This document shows, piece by piece, positions 11,805-23,932 of a stretch of DNA of 64,000 nucleotides. The stretch is from Hordeum vulgare subsp. vulgare (lineage: Eukaryota; Streptophyta; Magnoliopsida; Poales; Poaceae). How positions within the stretch are numbered: position 1 is the stretch's first letter; each line of letters opens with the position of its first letter. Position numbers and translations under genes: made by a program. Under the pieces are notes generated by a model. It searched no databases and had not been told where the DNA came from. It was given only the letters and a program-made list of their open reading frames with translations. The stretch covers positions 170,916,689 to 170,980,688 of the forward strand of contig NC_058523.1 of NCBI RefSeq assembly GCF_904849725.1, given 5' to 3'.

Positions 11805-11954
11805 AGAGTGCACATAGTTGATCCTAGTTGTTTTAGGTTTTGTGCTTGACAAATTAAACGTTAGTTTTATTCCGCATTTTTTCAAGCCTAAATCGTAATT
11901 ATTTGAAAGTGCCTATTCAGCCCCCCCCCTTTAGGCGACATCCACGTCCTTTCA
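11805..11954 (+). repeat. 5' LTR of element A, last part
   Basis: This is the remainder of the LTR split by E2. It ends CCTTTCA just before the primer site and contains a C-rich run near 11920. The matching end of the 3' LTR is not in the window. Confidence 0.75.
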
Positions 11955-11956
11955 AT

Positions 11957-11968
11957 TGGTATAAGAGC
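11957..11968 (+). other. Primer binding site of element A
   Basis: TGGTATAAGAGC, two bases after the LTR end, matches the tRNA-Met-type site TGGTATCAGAGC at 11 of 12 positions. This supports a Copia-type element. Confidence 0.75.
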
Positions 11969-12009
11969 TAGTTCTCTCTTTATTAGGTTTAACCACCTAG
12001 AGAGTAAGG

Positions 12010-12718
12010 ATGTCGACTAGGGGTTTAGGATTCTTTGACACTCTTAGTTTTGATGGCACAAATTTTGATGTTTGGGTAATTCGCATGCTTAATGACTTTA
12101 GGGTCATGGACCCAAATTTGGAGCGAATTGTAGATATGGGTTTTTCTCCTCCAAAGGATTCTCAAAATATATCTTTAGAGGATGAGAAAAACTTTTATCT
12201 CAATGCTCAAGCTTCTAATGTGCTTTTTGATGCTTTGAGCAATGTAGTTATATTTCAACTCATGACATTCTGGGATGTTCATGAGTTGTGGACAAAGCTT
12301 CAAGATAAGTATGGTGTGTCCAAGATTTGTAGGGATGATTGTTCTCCCTCTACCTCCGGTCATGTGGCCTTCTCAACTTCATCTACTTCACCTACATGTG
12401 GATTGCCACAAGATAATGATATGGTGAGTAGTGGTGATCACTGAAATGATGATAGTGGGTTTATTGTTGATGATCCTTCATCACTATATTATTGCAATAC
12501 TTCATGTTTGGCCGTTAACAACTCGAGCACTCTAAATGTTTTACATGCTTGTGTTGATAGTCCTTCCATATCATGTAAAAACTGTTTGACTAAATCTCAT
12601 GATGATATGCTTCCTATATCTTGTTGCCATGATAAAAATGTATCTATTTCCTCGAGTTGTTGTGCTAACAATATAGAGGAAATTCATCACTCCATGGAAC
12701 AAGATGTGGCCTTGAATG
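12010..12718 (+). pseudogene. gag: Element A gag, N-terminal part, interrupted by Angela-1
   Basis: The ATG at 12010 follows the primer site by 41 bases. The frame begins with a Copia-type gag N-terminus: LSFDGTNFDVWVIRML, then FYLNAQASNVLFDALS and FWDVHELWTKLQDKYG, as in UBN2/DUF4219-type gags. An in-frame TGA is at 12442-12444. The same frame then runs through a serine- and cysteine-rich linker to 12718, where the Angela-1 LTR begins. It continues at 21567. The protein would bind and package element RNA. Confidence 0.8.
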
Positions 12719-14491
12719 TGTTGGGGAACGTTGCGTGGGAAACAAAAAATTTCCTACGCACACGAAGACCTATCATGGTGATGTTCATCTACGAGAGGGA
12801 GATCAGATCCACATACCCTTGTAGATCGCTAAGCGGGAAGCGTTAAGAAACGAGGTTGATGTAGTGGTACAGCTTCGTGATTCAAATCACCGTCGTCCCA
12901 CGATCCGTTCCGATCTAGCGCCGAACGGACGACACCTCCGCGTTCATCACACGTATAGCTCGATGACGATCTCCGCCTTCTAGATCCAGCAAGCGAGACG
13001 GGGAAGTAGATGAGTTCTCCGACTGCATGATAGTGCGCCGGTGATGGTGATGATCTATTCCTGCAGGGCTCCGCCCGAGCTCCGGAGAAAACTGATCTAG
13101 AGGAAGAACTACGAAGTAGAGGTCTAGGGTTGCACGTGGCAAAGTTGTGTCTCAAAAACCCTAACACCTCTAGTATATATAGAAGGAGGGGAGGGGCTAA
13201 CCTTTGGGCTCAAGAGAGCCCCAAGGGCGTCGGTCGAGAGAGGAGGAGGAGGACTCCAACTCCAATTCGGTTTGGGGAAGGAGGAGTCCTCCTCTTCCTT
13301 CCCACCTCCCTCTTTTTTTCTTTTCCCTTTGGCTTTTTTCCTTAGGCGACATAGCCCACTTGGGCTGGTGTGCCACCCTTGGGATATTAGGCTCACTCCT
13401 GGGTGGGTGGGCCCCTCCCTGTAAAAACTCGGAACCGATTCGTCACTCCCGGTACACTGTCGGTAATGCCCAAAATCTTTTCGGAGATCAAATCAAACAA
13501 TCCTATATATCAATCTTCGTTTCCGAACAATTCCGGAAACCCTCGTGACGTCCGTGATCTCTTCCAGGACTCCGAACAACCTTCGGTCACCAACACTTAT
13601 AACTCAACTATACCGAAACGTCACCGAACCTTAAGTGTGCAGACCCTACGGGTTCGAGAACTATGCAGACTTGACCCGAGACACTCCCCGGTCAATATCC
13701 AACAGCGGGACCTGGATGTCCATATCGGATCCTACATATTCTACGAAGATATTATCGGATGAACCTTTGTGCCAAGGATTCATATCATCCCGTATATCAT
13801 TCCCTTTGTCCTTCGGTATGTTACTTGCCCGAGATTTGATTGTCGGTATCCCTATACCTATTTCAATCTTGTTACTGGCAAGTCTCTTTACTCGTTCCTT
13901 AATACAAGATCTCGTGACTAACACTTGAGTCACATTGCTTGCAAGGCTTGTATGTGATGTTGTATTACCGAGTGGGCCCCGAGATACCTCTCCGTCACAC
14001 GGAGTGACAAATCCTAGTCTTGATCCATGCTAACTCAACGGACACCTTCGGAGATACTTGTAGAGCATCTTTAGAGTCACCGAGTAATGTTGCGATGTTT
14101 GATACACACAAGGTATTCCTCCGGTGTCAGTGAGTTACATGATCTCATGGTCATAGGAATGAATACTTGACACGTAGAAAACAATAGCAACAAAATGACA
14201 TGATCACATGCTACGTTTATAATTTGGGTCTTGTCCATCACATCATTCTCCTAATGATGTGATCCAGTCATCAAGTGACAACACTTGCATATGGTCAGAA
14301 AACCTTAACCATCTTTGATCAACTGGCTAGTCAACTAGATGCTTACTAGGGACATTGTTTTGTTTATATATCCACACATGTATCTATGCTTTCATTCAAT
14401 ACAATTATAGCATGGATAATAAACGATTATCTTAAAACAGGAAATATCATAATAACTATTTTATCATTGCCTCTAGGGCATATTTCCCATA
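12719..14491 (-). repeat. 3' LTR of Angela-1
   Basis: It matches 19779-21566. The terminal bases next to the polypurine tract (14486-14491) read CCCATA instead of CCAACA, an end mutation. A TATATATA motif is at 13174-13181. The polypurine tract follows at about 14492-14503 (GTGGGAGAC on the minus strand). Confidence 0.9.
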
Positions 14492-14542
14492 GTCTCCCAC
14501 TTGTACTAGAGTCAATATTCTAGTCTCACATTGCTATGCGAT

Positions 14543-15262
14543 TTACGTTGGAATGAATCTAACACCCATACAGTTCTGGTGTTGATCATGCTTCGCTCGT
14601 GGAAGAGGTTTAGTCAGTGGATCCGCAATATTCAGATCCGTGTGCACTTTGCAAATATTTACGTCCTCTCGTTCGACATAGTCGCGGATGATGTTGAAGC
14701 GTCGTTTGATGTGTCTGGACTTCTTATGAAACCTTGGTTCCTTGGCTAGAGCAATGGCACCAGTGTTGTCACAGAACAGAGTTATTGGATTTAGTGCGCT
14801 CGGCACAACTCCAAGATCCGTCATGAACTGCTTCATCCAGACACCCTCCTTAGCTGCCTCCGAGGCAACCATTTACTCTGCTTCACATGTAGAATCTACT
14901 ATGACGCTTTGCTTGGAACTGCACCACCTTACCGCACCCCCATTAAGAATAAATACGTATCTGGTTAGATACTTAGAGTCATCCGGATCAGTGTCAAAGC
15001 TTGCATCGACGTAACCCTTTACGACGAGCTCTTCGTCACCTCCATAAACGAGAAACATTTCCTTAGTCCTTTTCAGGTACTTCAGAATATTCTTGACCGC
15101 CGCCCAGTGTTCCAGTCCTGGATCACTTTGAATCCTGCCTGCCATACTTATGGCAAGGCTGACGTCCGGTCTTGTGCACAACATTGCATACATGATAGAC
15201 CCTATGGCTAAAGCATAGGGGACGGTAGTCATCTTTTCTCTATCTTCTGTAGTTATAGACAC
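14543..15262 (-). pseudogene. Angela-1 RNase H region
   Basis: Minus-strand frame covering the end of pol. It begins near the RT thumb (RPDVSLAISMAGR), then the RNase H domain with KGYVDASFDTDPDDS, WCSSKQSVIVDSTCEAE and LFCDNTGAIALAKEP, which hold the acidic catalytic residues. It ends NIADPLTKPLPR and a short tail. A TAA at about 14873 interrupts it after CEAE, where Copia elements have tyrosine. RNase H would remove the RNA strand during reverse transcription. The frame differs from the RT part upstream, so a frameshift lies near 15260. Confidence 0.9.
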
Positions 15263-16266
15263 TGAGTCTTACTAAACTTTATACCTTGTAACACTAGCAA
15301 GAACCCTTTCTTGGACTGCTCCATTTTGAACTTCTTCAAAACTTTATCAAGGTATGTGCTTTGTGAAAGTCCTATTAGGCGCCTCGATCTATCCCTATAG
15401 ATCTTAACGCCTAATATGTAAGCAGCTTCTCCTTGGTCTTTCATTCAAAAACATTTGCTCAAGTAATCCTTTACGCTCTCTAAAAACTCCACATTGTTTC
15501 CAATCAACAATATGTCATCCACATATAATATTAGAAACACTACAGAGCTCCCACTCACTTTCTTGTAAATACAAGATTCTCCAACAACTTCTACAAACCC
15601 AAATGCCTTGATCACCTCATCAAAGCACTTATTCCCACTCCGAGATGCTTGCACTAGTCCATAAATGGACCGCTGGAGCTTGCATACTTTGTTAGCATTC
15701 TTCGGATCGACAAAACCTTCGGGTTGCATCATATACAACCCTTGCTTAAGAAAACCATCAAGGAACGCCATTTTGACATCCATCTCCCAGATTTCATAAT
15801 TGAAATATGCAGCTATTGCTAACATGATTCAGACGGACTTAAGCATCGCTACTAGTGAGAATGTCTCATCGTAGTCAACTCCTTGAACTTGTGAAAAACC
15901 CTTTGCCACAAGTCGGGCTTTATAAACGGTCACATTACCGTCCGCGTCCGTCTTCTTCTTAAAGATCCATTTGTTCTGAATAGCCTTGCGAGCTTCAGGT
16001 AATACTTCCAAAGTCCACTATTTGTTTTCATACAAAGATCCTATCTCGGATTTCATGGCCTCCAGCCATTTGTTGGAATCCGGGCCCACCATTGCTTCTT
16101 CATAATTCTCAGGCTCATTGTTGTCTAACAACATGATATATAAGACAGGATTCCCGTACCACTCAAGAGCAGTACGTGATCTTGTCGACCTGCGAGGTCC
16201 GATGGTAATTTTATCCGAAGCTTCATGATCATCATCATTAGCTTCCTCCTCAACCGGTGTTTCCAC
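15253..16266 (-). pseudogene. Angela-1 reverse transcriptase region
   Basis: A single minus-strand frame broken by stops near 16018, 15829 and 15445. It carries the Copia RT motifs in order: NKWIFKKKTDADGNV, YKARLVAKGFSQVQGVDYD, MDVKMAFLDGFL, MQPEGFVDP, KLQRSIYGLVQASR, the catalytic LYVDDILLIGN, and AAYILGVKIYRDRS. The YVDD aspartates are intact. It is joined to the protease-integrase region through a frameshift near 16290. The enzyme copies element RNA into DNA within the particle. Confidence 0.92.
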
Positions 16267-16298
16267 GACAGAGATTTCCCTCTGCCCTGCGCCACCAT

Positions 16299-17720
16299 CT
16301 AGAGGGAGTAGAGGTTCCCAACCTCATCAAGTTCTATCTTCCTCCCACTCAATTCTTTCGAGAGAAACTCCTTCTCAAGAAAAGCTCCATTCTTAGCAAC
16401 AAACACTTTGCCCTCGGATCTGAGATAGAAGGTGTACCCAACTGTCTCTTTTGGGTAACTTATGAAGACACACTTTTCCGCTTTGGGTTCCAGCTTTTCA
16501 GGCTGAAGCTTTTTGACATAAGCATCGCATCCCCAAACTTTAAGAAACGACAACTTTGGTCTCTTGCCGTGCCATAGCTCATATGGTGTCGTCTCAACGG
16601 ATTTTGATGGTGCCCTATTTAAAGTGAATGCAACTGTCTCTAATGCATAACCCCAAAATGATAATGGCAAATCGGTAAGAGACATCATAGATCGCACCAT
16701 ATCTAACAAAGTACGATTACGACGTTCGGACACACCATTACGCTGTGGTGTTCCAGGCGGTGTCAACTGTGAAACGATTCCACATTGTCTTAAGTGAGCA
16801 CCAAACTTGAAACTCAGATATTCACCCCCTCGATCAGATCGTAGCAACTTGATCTTCTTTTTACGATAATTTTCAACTTCACTCTGAAATTGCTTGAACT
16901 TTTCAAATGTTTCAGACTTGTGCTTCATCAAGTAGATATATCCATACCTACTCAAATCATCAGTGAAGGTGAGAAAATAACGATATCCGCCATGCACCTC
17001 CACACTCATTGGACCGCACACATCAGTATGTATGATCTCCAACAAGTCACTTGCACGCTCCATTTTTCCGGAGAACGGAGTCTTAGTCATCTTGTCCATG
17101 AGGCATGGTTCGCACGTGTCAAGTGATTCAAAATCAAGTGACTCCAAAAGCCCATCAACATGGAGTTTCTTCATGCGCTTTACACCAATATGACCTAAAT
17201 GACAGTGCCACAAAAAGGTGGCGCTATCATTGTTAACTCTACATCTTTTGGTCTCAATGTTATGTATATGTGTGTCATCACAATCAAGATTCAATATGAA
17301 CAAACCCCTCACATTGGGTGCATGACCATAAAAGATATTACTCATAAAAATAGAATAACCATTATTCTCTAACTTAAATGAGTAACCGTCTCGCAATAAA
17401 CAAGATCTAGGTATAATGTTCATGCTTAACGTATGCACTAAGTAACAATTATTTAAGTTCATAACTAATCCCGATGGTAAATGAAGTGAGACTGTGCCGA
17501 CGGCGATTGCATCAACCTTGGAACCATTTCCCATGCGCATCGTCACTTCATCCTTCGCTAGCCTTCGTTTATATTGCAGTTCCTGCTTCGAGTTGCAAAT
17601 ATGAGCAACAGAACCGGTATCAAATACCCACGCACTACTATGAGAGTTGGTTAGGTACACATCAATAACATGTATATCACATATACCTGGTTTGGCGTTG
17701 GCCGCCTTCTTATTAGCCAA
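16299..17720 (-). pseudogene. Angela-1 protease and integrase region
   Basis: This frame is in phase with gag after a TAG at 17742. Near residue 30 is the protease motif AWVFDTGSVAHICNS. Integrase follows, with a zinc-binding segment (WHCHLGHIG, then CEPCLMDK) and the catalytic triad in IIHTDVCGPM, LRSDRGGEYLS and NGVSERRNRTLLDMVRSM. All key D, D and E residues are visible. The C-terminal part (KVWGCDAYVKK) is Copia-typical. The frame is lost at 16299. Integrase would insert the cDNA, and protease would cut the polyprotein. Confidence 0.92.
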
Positions 17721-17741
17721 ATACTTAGGGCAGTTACGCTT

Positions 17742-18524
17742 CTAGTGACCCATCCCCTTGCAATAATAGCACTCAGTTTCTGGCTTAGGTCTAGCCTTGG
17801 GTTTCCTCGTCACAGTAGCAACAGTTTTGCCGCCCTTCTTGGAGCTACACTTCTTGCCTTTGCCGTTTTTCTTGAAACCAGTGGTCTTATTGACCATCAA
17901 CACTTGATGCTCTTTCCGGAGTTCTGACTCTGCGACTTTCAACATCGCGTATAACTCACTGGGTGACTTGTTCATCCCTTGCATGTTATAGTTCAACACA
18001 AAGCTCTTGTAGCTAGGTGGCACTGATTGAAGAATTCTTTCAGTGATAGCCTCTTGCGGGATTTCAATCCCCATCTCAGCTAGACGGTTTGAGTACCCAG
18101 ACATTTTGAGAACATGCTCACTGACAGACGAATTGTCCTCCATCTTGCAAGCATAGAATTTATCGAAGGTCTCATACCTCTCGATCCGGGCGTTCTTCTG
18201 AAAGATAATCTTCAACTCCTCGAACATCTCATATGCTCCATGACGTTCAAAGCATTGTTGAAGTCCCGGTTCCAAGCCATACAAGACTGCATATTGAACT
18301 ACTGAGTAGTCCTCCTTACGTGATTGCCAAGCGTTCAAAACATCTTGGTCGGACGTAGCGGGTGGTTCATCTCCTAGCGCAGCATCAAGGACATAATTCT
18401 TTTTCCCAACTTGTAGTATGAGCTTAAGATTACGAGCCTAGTCTACAAAGTTGCTACTATCATCTTTCAACTTAGCTTTCCCTAGGAACGTATTGAAATT
18501 CAGGGTTTCTACTGTGTGAGCCAT
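17742..18524 (-). pseudogene. gag: Angela-1 gag
   Basis: The ATG lies at 18522-18524 on the minus strand (MAHTVETLNFNTF). An in-frame TAG near 18438 and another at 17742-17744 both fall where TGG is expected. The body has LEPGLQQCFERHGAYEMFEELK, SVSEHVLKMSGY and a lysine-rich tail before a zinc knuckle CYYCKGMGH whose last part runs past the second stop (KRNCPKY). The knuckle is thus split only by the stop. The protein is the nucleocapsid/capsid of a BARE1-type element. Confidence 0.9.
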
Positions 18525-19778
18525 TGATCTACAACATAAAATATTGCAAAGTGGACTTAGACTATGTTCAAGATAATTAGAGTTTAACTAATCAAATTAC
18601 TAATAAACTCCCACTCAAATAGACATCCCTCTAGTTAATTGAGTGTGGCATGATCCAAATTCACTAACTCAAGTCCGATCATCACGTGAGTTGAGTGTAG
18701 TTCCAGTGGTAAACATCTCTATGCTAGTCATATCAACTATACGATTCATGCTCGACCTTTTGTTCTCTTGTGTTCCGAGGCCATGTCTGCACATGCTAGG
18801 CTCATCAAGTTTAACCCGAGTGTTCCGCGTGTGCAACTGTTTTGCACCCGTTGTATGTGAACGTTGAGTCTATCACACCCGATCATCATGTGGTGTCTCG
18901 AAACGACGAACTGTCGCAACGGTGCACTGTCCGGGAGAACACAACTTTATCTTGAAATTTAATGAGGGATCACTTTATAATGCTACCGTCGTTCTAAGCA
19001 AGATAAGGTGCATAAAAGGATTAACACCACATGCAATTCATATGTGACATGATATGGCCGTGATCTTGTGCTTCTTGATCTCCATCACCAAAGTACCGGC
19101 ATGATCTTCATCGTCACCGGCGCCACACCATGATCTCCACCATCGTGCCACCATCGAGTTTGTCGTGTTATTTATGTTATTACTACTAAAGCTACCACCT
19201 AGCAATATAGTAAACGCATCTGCAAACACAAACGTTAGTTTAAAGACAACCCTATGGCTCCTGCCGGTTGCCGTAGCGTCGACGTGCAAGTCGATATTTA
19301 ACTAGTAGAACATGATCATGTCATACATACAATATATCACATCATGTCTTTGGCCATATCACATCACATGCATACCCTGCAAAAACAAGTTAGGCGTCCT
19401 CTAATTTGTTGTTGCATGTTTTACGTGGCTGCTATGGGTATCTAGTATGATCGCATCTTACTTGCGCAAAACCACAACGGAGATGTGCAAATTTCTATTT
19501 AACCTCTCTCCAAGGACCGCCTCGGTCAAATCCAATTCAACTAAAGTTGAAGAAACAGGCACCCGCCAGTCATCTTTCTGCAACAAGTTGCATGTTAGTC
19601 GATGAAACCGGTCTCTCATAAGCGTACGAGTAATGTTGGTACGGGCCACTTCAATCCAACAATACTGCCGAATCGAGAAAAGTCTAAGAAGGGAAGCAAA
19701 TCAAACATCAACGCCCACGAAATGTTTTGTGTTCTACTTGAGATTACATCTACGCATGAACCTAGCTCATGATGCCAC
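18525..19778 (-). other. Angela-1 untranslated leader with primer binding site
   Basis: 1.25 kb without a gene, between the 5' LTR and gag. The primer site is at 19765-19777 (TGGCATCATGAGC on the minus strand), an eroded tRNA-Met site. The long leader is usual for BARE1-type elements. Confidence 0.8.
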
Positions 19779-21566
19779 TGTTGGGGAATGTTGCATGGGT
19801 AAAAACAATTCCTACGCACACGAAGACCTATCATGGTGATGTTCATCTACGAGAGGGAGATCGGATCCACATACCCTTTTAGATCGTTAAGAGGGAAGCA
19901 TTAAAAACACGGTTGATGTAGTGCTAGAGCTTCGTGATTCAAATCAATGTCGTCCCACGATTCGTTCCGATCTAGCGCCGAACGGACGACACCTCCGCAT
20001 TCAGCACACGTACAACTCGATGATGATCTCCGCCTTCTTGATCCAGCAAGAGAGATGGGGAAGTAGATGAGTTGTCTGGCAGCGTGACGGCGCACCGGTG
20101 ATGGTGATGATCTATTCCTGCAGGGCTCCGCCCGAGCTCTGCAAAAAACTAATCTAGAGGAAGAACAACGAAGTAGAGGTTTAGGGTTGCACTCGGCAAA
20201 GTTGTGTCTCAAAAACCCTAAAACCTCTAGTATATATAGGAGGAGGGCAGGGGCTAGCCTTTGGGCTCAAGAGATCCCCAAGGGCGCCGGCCGAGAGAGG
20301 AGGAGTAGGACTCCAACTCCAATTTAGTTTGGGGAAGGAGGAGTCCTCCTCTTCCTTCCCACCTCCCTATTTTTTTCCCTTTGATTTTTTTTCTTAGCCG
20401 AAATAGCCCACTTGGGCTGGCCTCACCAGCCCACTAAGGGCTGGTGCGCCACCCTTGGGCAATTAGGCTCACTCCCGGGTGGGTAGGCCCGTCCCGGTAA
20501 AAACTCGGAACCCATTCGTCACTCCCGGTTCACTGCCGGTAATGCCCAAAATCTTTCCGGAGACCAAATGAAACAATCCTATATGTCAATCTTCATTTCT
20601 GGACCATTTCGGAAACCCTCGTGACGTCCATGATCTCACCCAGGACCCAAACAACCTTCGTCCACCAACACCTATAACGCAACTATACGAAAACGTCACC
20701 GAACCTTAAGTGTGCAGACCCTGCGGGTTCGAGAACTATGCAGACATGACCTGAGACACTCCCCTGTCAATATCCAACAGCGGGACATGGATGTCCGTAT
20801 TGTATCCTACATATTCTACGAAGATCTTATCAGTTGAACCTCTGTGCCAAGGATTCATATAATCCCGTATATCATTCCCTTTGTCCTTCGGTATGTTACT
20901 TGCCCGAGATTTGATCGTCGGTATCCCTATACCTATTTCAATCTCGTTACCGGCAAGTCTCTTTACTCGTTCCATAATACAAGATCCCCTGACTAACACT
21001 TGAGTCACATTGCTTGCAAGGCTTATATGTGATGTTGTATTACCGAGTGGGCCCCGAGATACCTCTCCGTCACACGGAGTGACAAATCCCAGCCTTGATC
21101 CATGCTAACTCAACGGACACCTTCGGAGATACCTGTAGAGCATCTTTATAGTCACCCAGTAACATTGCGACGTTTGATACACACAAGGTATTCCTCCGAT
21201 ATCAGTGAGTTACATGATCTCATGGTCATAGGAATGAATACTTGATACGCAGAAAACAATAGCAACAAAATGACACGATCACATGCTACATTTATAATTT
21301 GGGTCTTGTCCATAACATCATTATCCTAATGATGTGATCCAGTCATGAAGTGACAACACTTGCATATGGTCAGAAAACCTTAACCATCTTTGATCAACTG
21401 GCTAGTCAACTAGAGGCTTACTAGGGACATTGTTTTGTTTATATATCCACACATGTATCTATGCTTTCATTCAATACAATTATAGCATGGATAATAAATG
21501 ATTATCTTGAAACAGGAAATATAATAATAACTATTTTATCATTGCCTCTAGGGCATATTTCCAACA
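19779..21566 (-). repeat. 5' LTR of Angela-1
   Basis: A full LTR of 1788 bases with intact TGTTGG and CCAACA ends. A TATATATA motif is at 20231-20238. It differs from the 3' LTR by many substitutions and small indels, for example an added CCTCACCAGCCCACTAAGG stretch near 20420. Confidence 0.92.
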
Positions 21567-23278
21567 ATATGATGCTTCAAGGGATCCTACATCATCATTT
21601 ATTGTTACTCACTTTTGCCTTATGGCTAAGGCTTCAAAGGTATCTCCTACTTTGGATCCCAATATATCTCATGATGATGATGTTGATGATAATGGGGATG
21701 AGGATAATGATGAAGAGAGTTATAATATTGCTTCCTTAAAAATTAAGGGTGAAATGATTTTTAAATCTCTTTATAATAATAAACTTGCTTGTTCCAACTT
21801 CTTGGAAATCATATATATAGACACTGAGGGCAACAAATACATTGAGGAGTTGGAAGCTCATCTTGAGGAGCATGAGGCCACCATTGAGACAATGGAAGGT
21901 CATGAGCATGATTACGCTAATGAGATCGCAGCTATCTCAAGCTCTTGAAAATGAACAAACCACCAAGGAATCTCTTGAGGAAACCTTTGCTCTAGAATTA
22001 TCTAGATTAAAGGAATCCCATGATAGAGCTCTTGAGGTGGATAATGATTTTAGAACTAAAAATGGTAAGCTTGAAGTTGCACATGCTAAACTCCTTAAGG
22101 ACTATGAGCACCTCGAAAATGGCTCAAGGGCTATTAAGAGTTCGCTCATCGAACTCACCGAGTCTCATGCTCAATTTGAAGCTTGATATGCTAAAGAGAT
22201 TGCCAAGGTGCCTTCTCCTATTATTGCTAATGATGATGCTTGTGCTACTAACTCTAATTCTTGTGAAGCATCCATTTTAAAGGAGAATGTTGAGCTAAGG
22301 GCTCAACTTGGGTTGCTATCTAGCAATTATGGGAAATTGGAAGAAATTCATGTAATGCTCACAAGCTCTCATGATGATCTTCTAGCATCCCATAATGTGC
22401 TAAAGTTAGCTCATGAGGCTATTACTACCAAGGTAACATCAAGTGAGCCTCATGTGGACAATGGCACTACTTCTAGTCAAAATGCTATATTGTCATGTGC
22501 TAGTCCTCGTAATTCTTCTACTCTAATGTTGCTACCTCTTGTGATCAATTACTTTACTTGCCTTGTTGCTCTAACAATGAAGCTTATACTTCCTCTAGTA
22601 CTTGTGTTGATACTAACCATGTAGAGGAAATCAAAGTGCTCATGGCCCAAGTCACCTCTTTGAATAAAAACTTGGAAAAGAGTCATGAAGGGATGTCCAC
22701 ACTCAACAATGTCTTGTGTGGGCAAAAATCCCGGAATGACAAAGATGGACTTGGATTCAAATCCAACAAGAAGAAGTAGTCCAAAAACTTCAAGAAGAAG
22801 GGCCAAGAACAAGTCAAGAATTCAGCCAAGATTATTTGAATCAAGTGCAAAATTGAAGAGCACCATGTTAGATCTTGCCCACTACAGAATAAGCCCCAAA
22901 GTCACAAGCAACAAGAGAAGCGACCACAAGTTCAATCGCATACTCAACTACAAGTTGAAGAAAGGCCTCTTCCCAAGAAGACCCAAGCCAACATTCCTCA
23001 TGTTGAGAAATCAATAGGGAAGAAATTAAAGGGTAGATGTTGCTACTTATGTCGTGAGAAGGGTCACTTCACTTCTTCCTGCACGAGAGGTAATTTATGC
23101 AACCCAATCATTATCGATGATATCTATTCTCTTGGAAAGGATAAGTTTGGCAATGTGTTTTCCAAGTTTGTTGGTACTCAAAAGTGGTGTCAAGAAAAGA
23201 ACCATTTGGGTAGCCAAGCCTATTGTGACTAACCTCTTAGGACCCAACATGGTTGGGGACCAACAAGCTCAAACTTGA
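21567..23278 (+). pseudogene. gag: Element A gag, C-terminal part
   Basis: The A gag resumes after Angela-1. It opens with a segment containing SKVSPTLDPNISHDDD. A long coiled coil follows (EELEAHLEEHEATIETMEG, then LEVAHAKLLKDYEHLENGS and VMLTSSHDDLLASHNVLKL). A frameshift near 21940 and stops near 22184 and 22775 break it. Two zinc knuckles follow. The first has its first cysteine replaced by a stop and a glutamate for glycine (KCKIEEHHVRSC). The second, CYLCREKGHFTSSC near 23040, is intact. The protein ends NLLGPNMVGDQQAQT. With the N-terminal piece the ancestral protein was about 800 residues. No protease or polymerase follows. Confidence 0.8.
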
Positions 23279-23640
23279 TCAATAGGTGATATTGGAGGAC
23301 ATTGGAGACTTGGATACATCTTGAAGAATTAAGGGGTATTCATCATTCACATTATCTCAAGCCAAGTTATTTATATTATCGAGTTTCTATCTTATATCCA
23401 ATGTGCCTCCTTACAGCAACTTGTACTTAAACTCTTTACACTGTTAGTTACTTGCCCCTTTGCATGTCGTGGTTTTGTACCGTGCATGTGTTTGTATATG
23501 TTATGCTTCCAACTTGCTTATCTTGAGAAATCAAGCATGTGTATATTGGTTTGCACATCATGTATATGTGAGTCTTGTGTTGAGCCTTTTTGCACCCTCT
23601 TTGTATCTTTGTTGGCTCTTTTGAGGGATTAATGGATTAT

Positions 23641-23727
23641 CCCATTGTGGGGGAGTGATGTGCTCTGCGCACCTCACAATCCTATAAATGTGTATACATG
23701 AGTAATACCACTTAGTATTGATATTAC
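23641..23727 (+). repeat. Diverged direct repeat, copy 1
   Basis: Shares with copy 2 the order CATT-TGGGGGAGT, a TGTGC/TATGC block, AATGTGTATA and CCACTTAGT. Both units contain a purine tract like the main polypurine tract. Confidence 0.6.
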
Positions 23728-23843
23728 ATGTTTGTCTAGTCTTTATCTGGTATGTCCTACTCATGCGAAATTCAAATTCTAAATGGTCCATTAATTATCT
23801 CTTATTGGTTTTCATTTTCCACTTGCTAATAAATGTTGGGTTA

Positions 23844-23932
23844 TCACATTATGGGGGAGTAATATGCTATGTGCATATTACAACCCTAGAAAATGTGTAT
23901 ATTTGAGGTATTGCCACTTAGTGGTTATATTA
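23844..23932 (+). repeat. Diverged direct repeat, copy 2
   Basis: Second copy of the unit at 23641-23727, about 205 bases downstream, with many substitutions. Confidence 0.6.

Larger units (their letters stand above)
12719..21566 (-). mobile_element. Angela-1: BARE1/Angela-type Copia element, full length but decayed
   Basis: Read on the minus strand the order is 5' LTR (19779-21566), primer site, leader, gag, protease, integrase, RT, RNase H, polypurine tract, 3' LTR (12719-14491). The LTR ends (TGTTGGAAATATGCCCTAGAG and CCCCAACA) are typical of the BARE1/Angela/WIS group of Triticeae. It is inserted in the gag of element A. Flanking 5-mers GAATG (12714-12718) and ATATG (21567-21571) agree at three of five bases, so the target duplication is eroded or altered. 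Integrase precedes RT, as in Copia. Several stops and frameshifts make it inactive. Confidence 0.93.
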
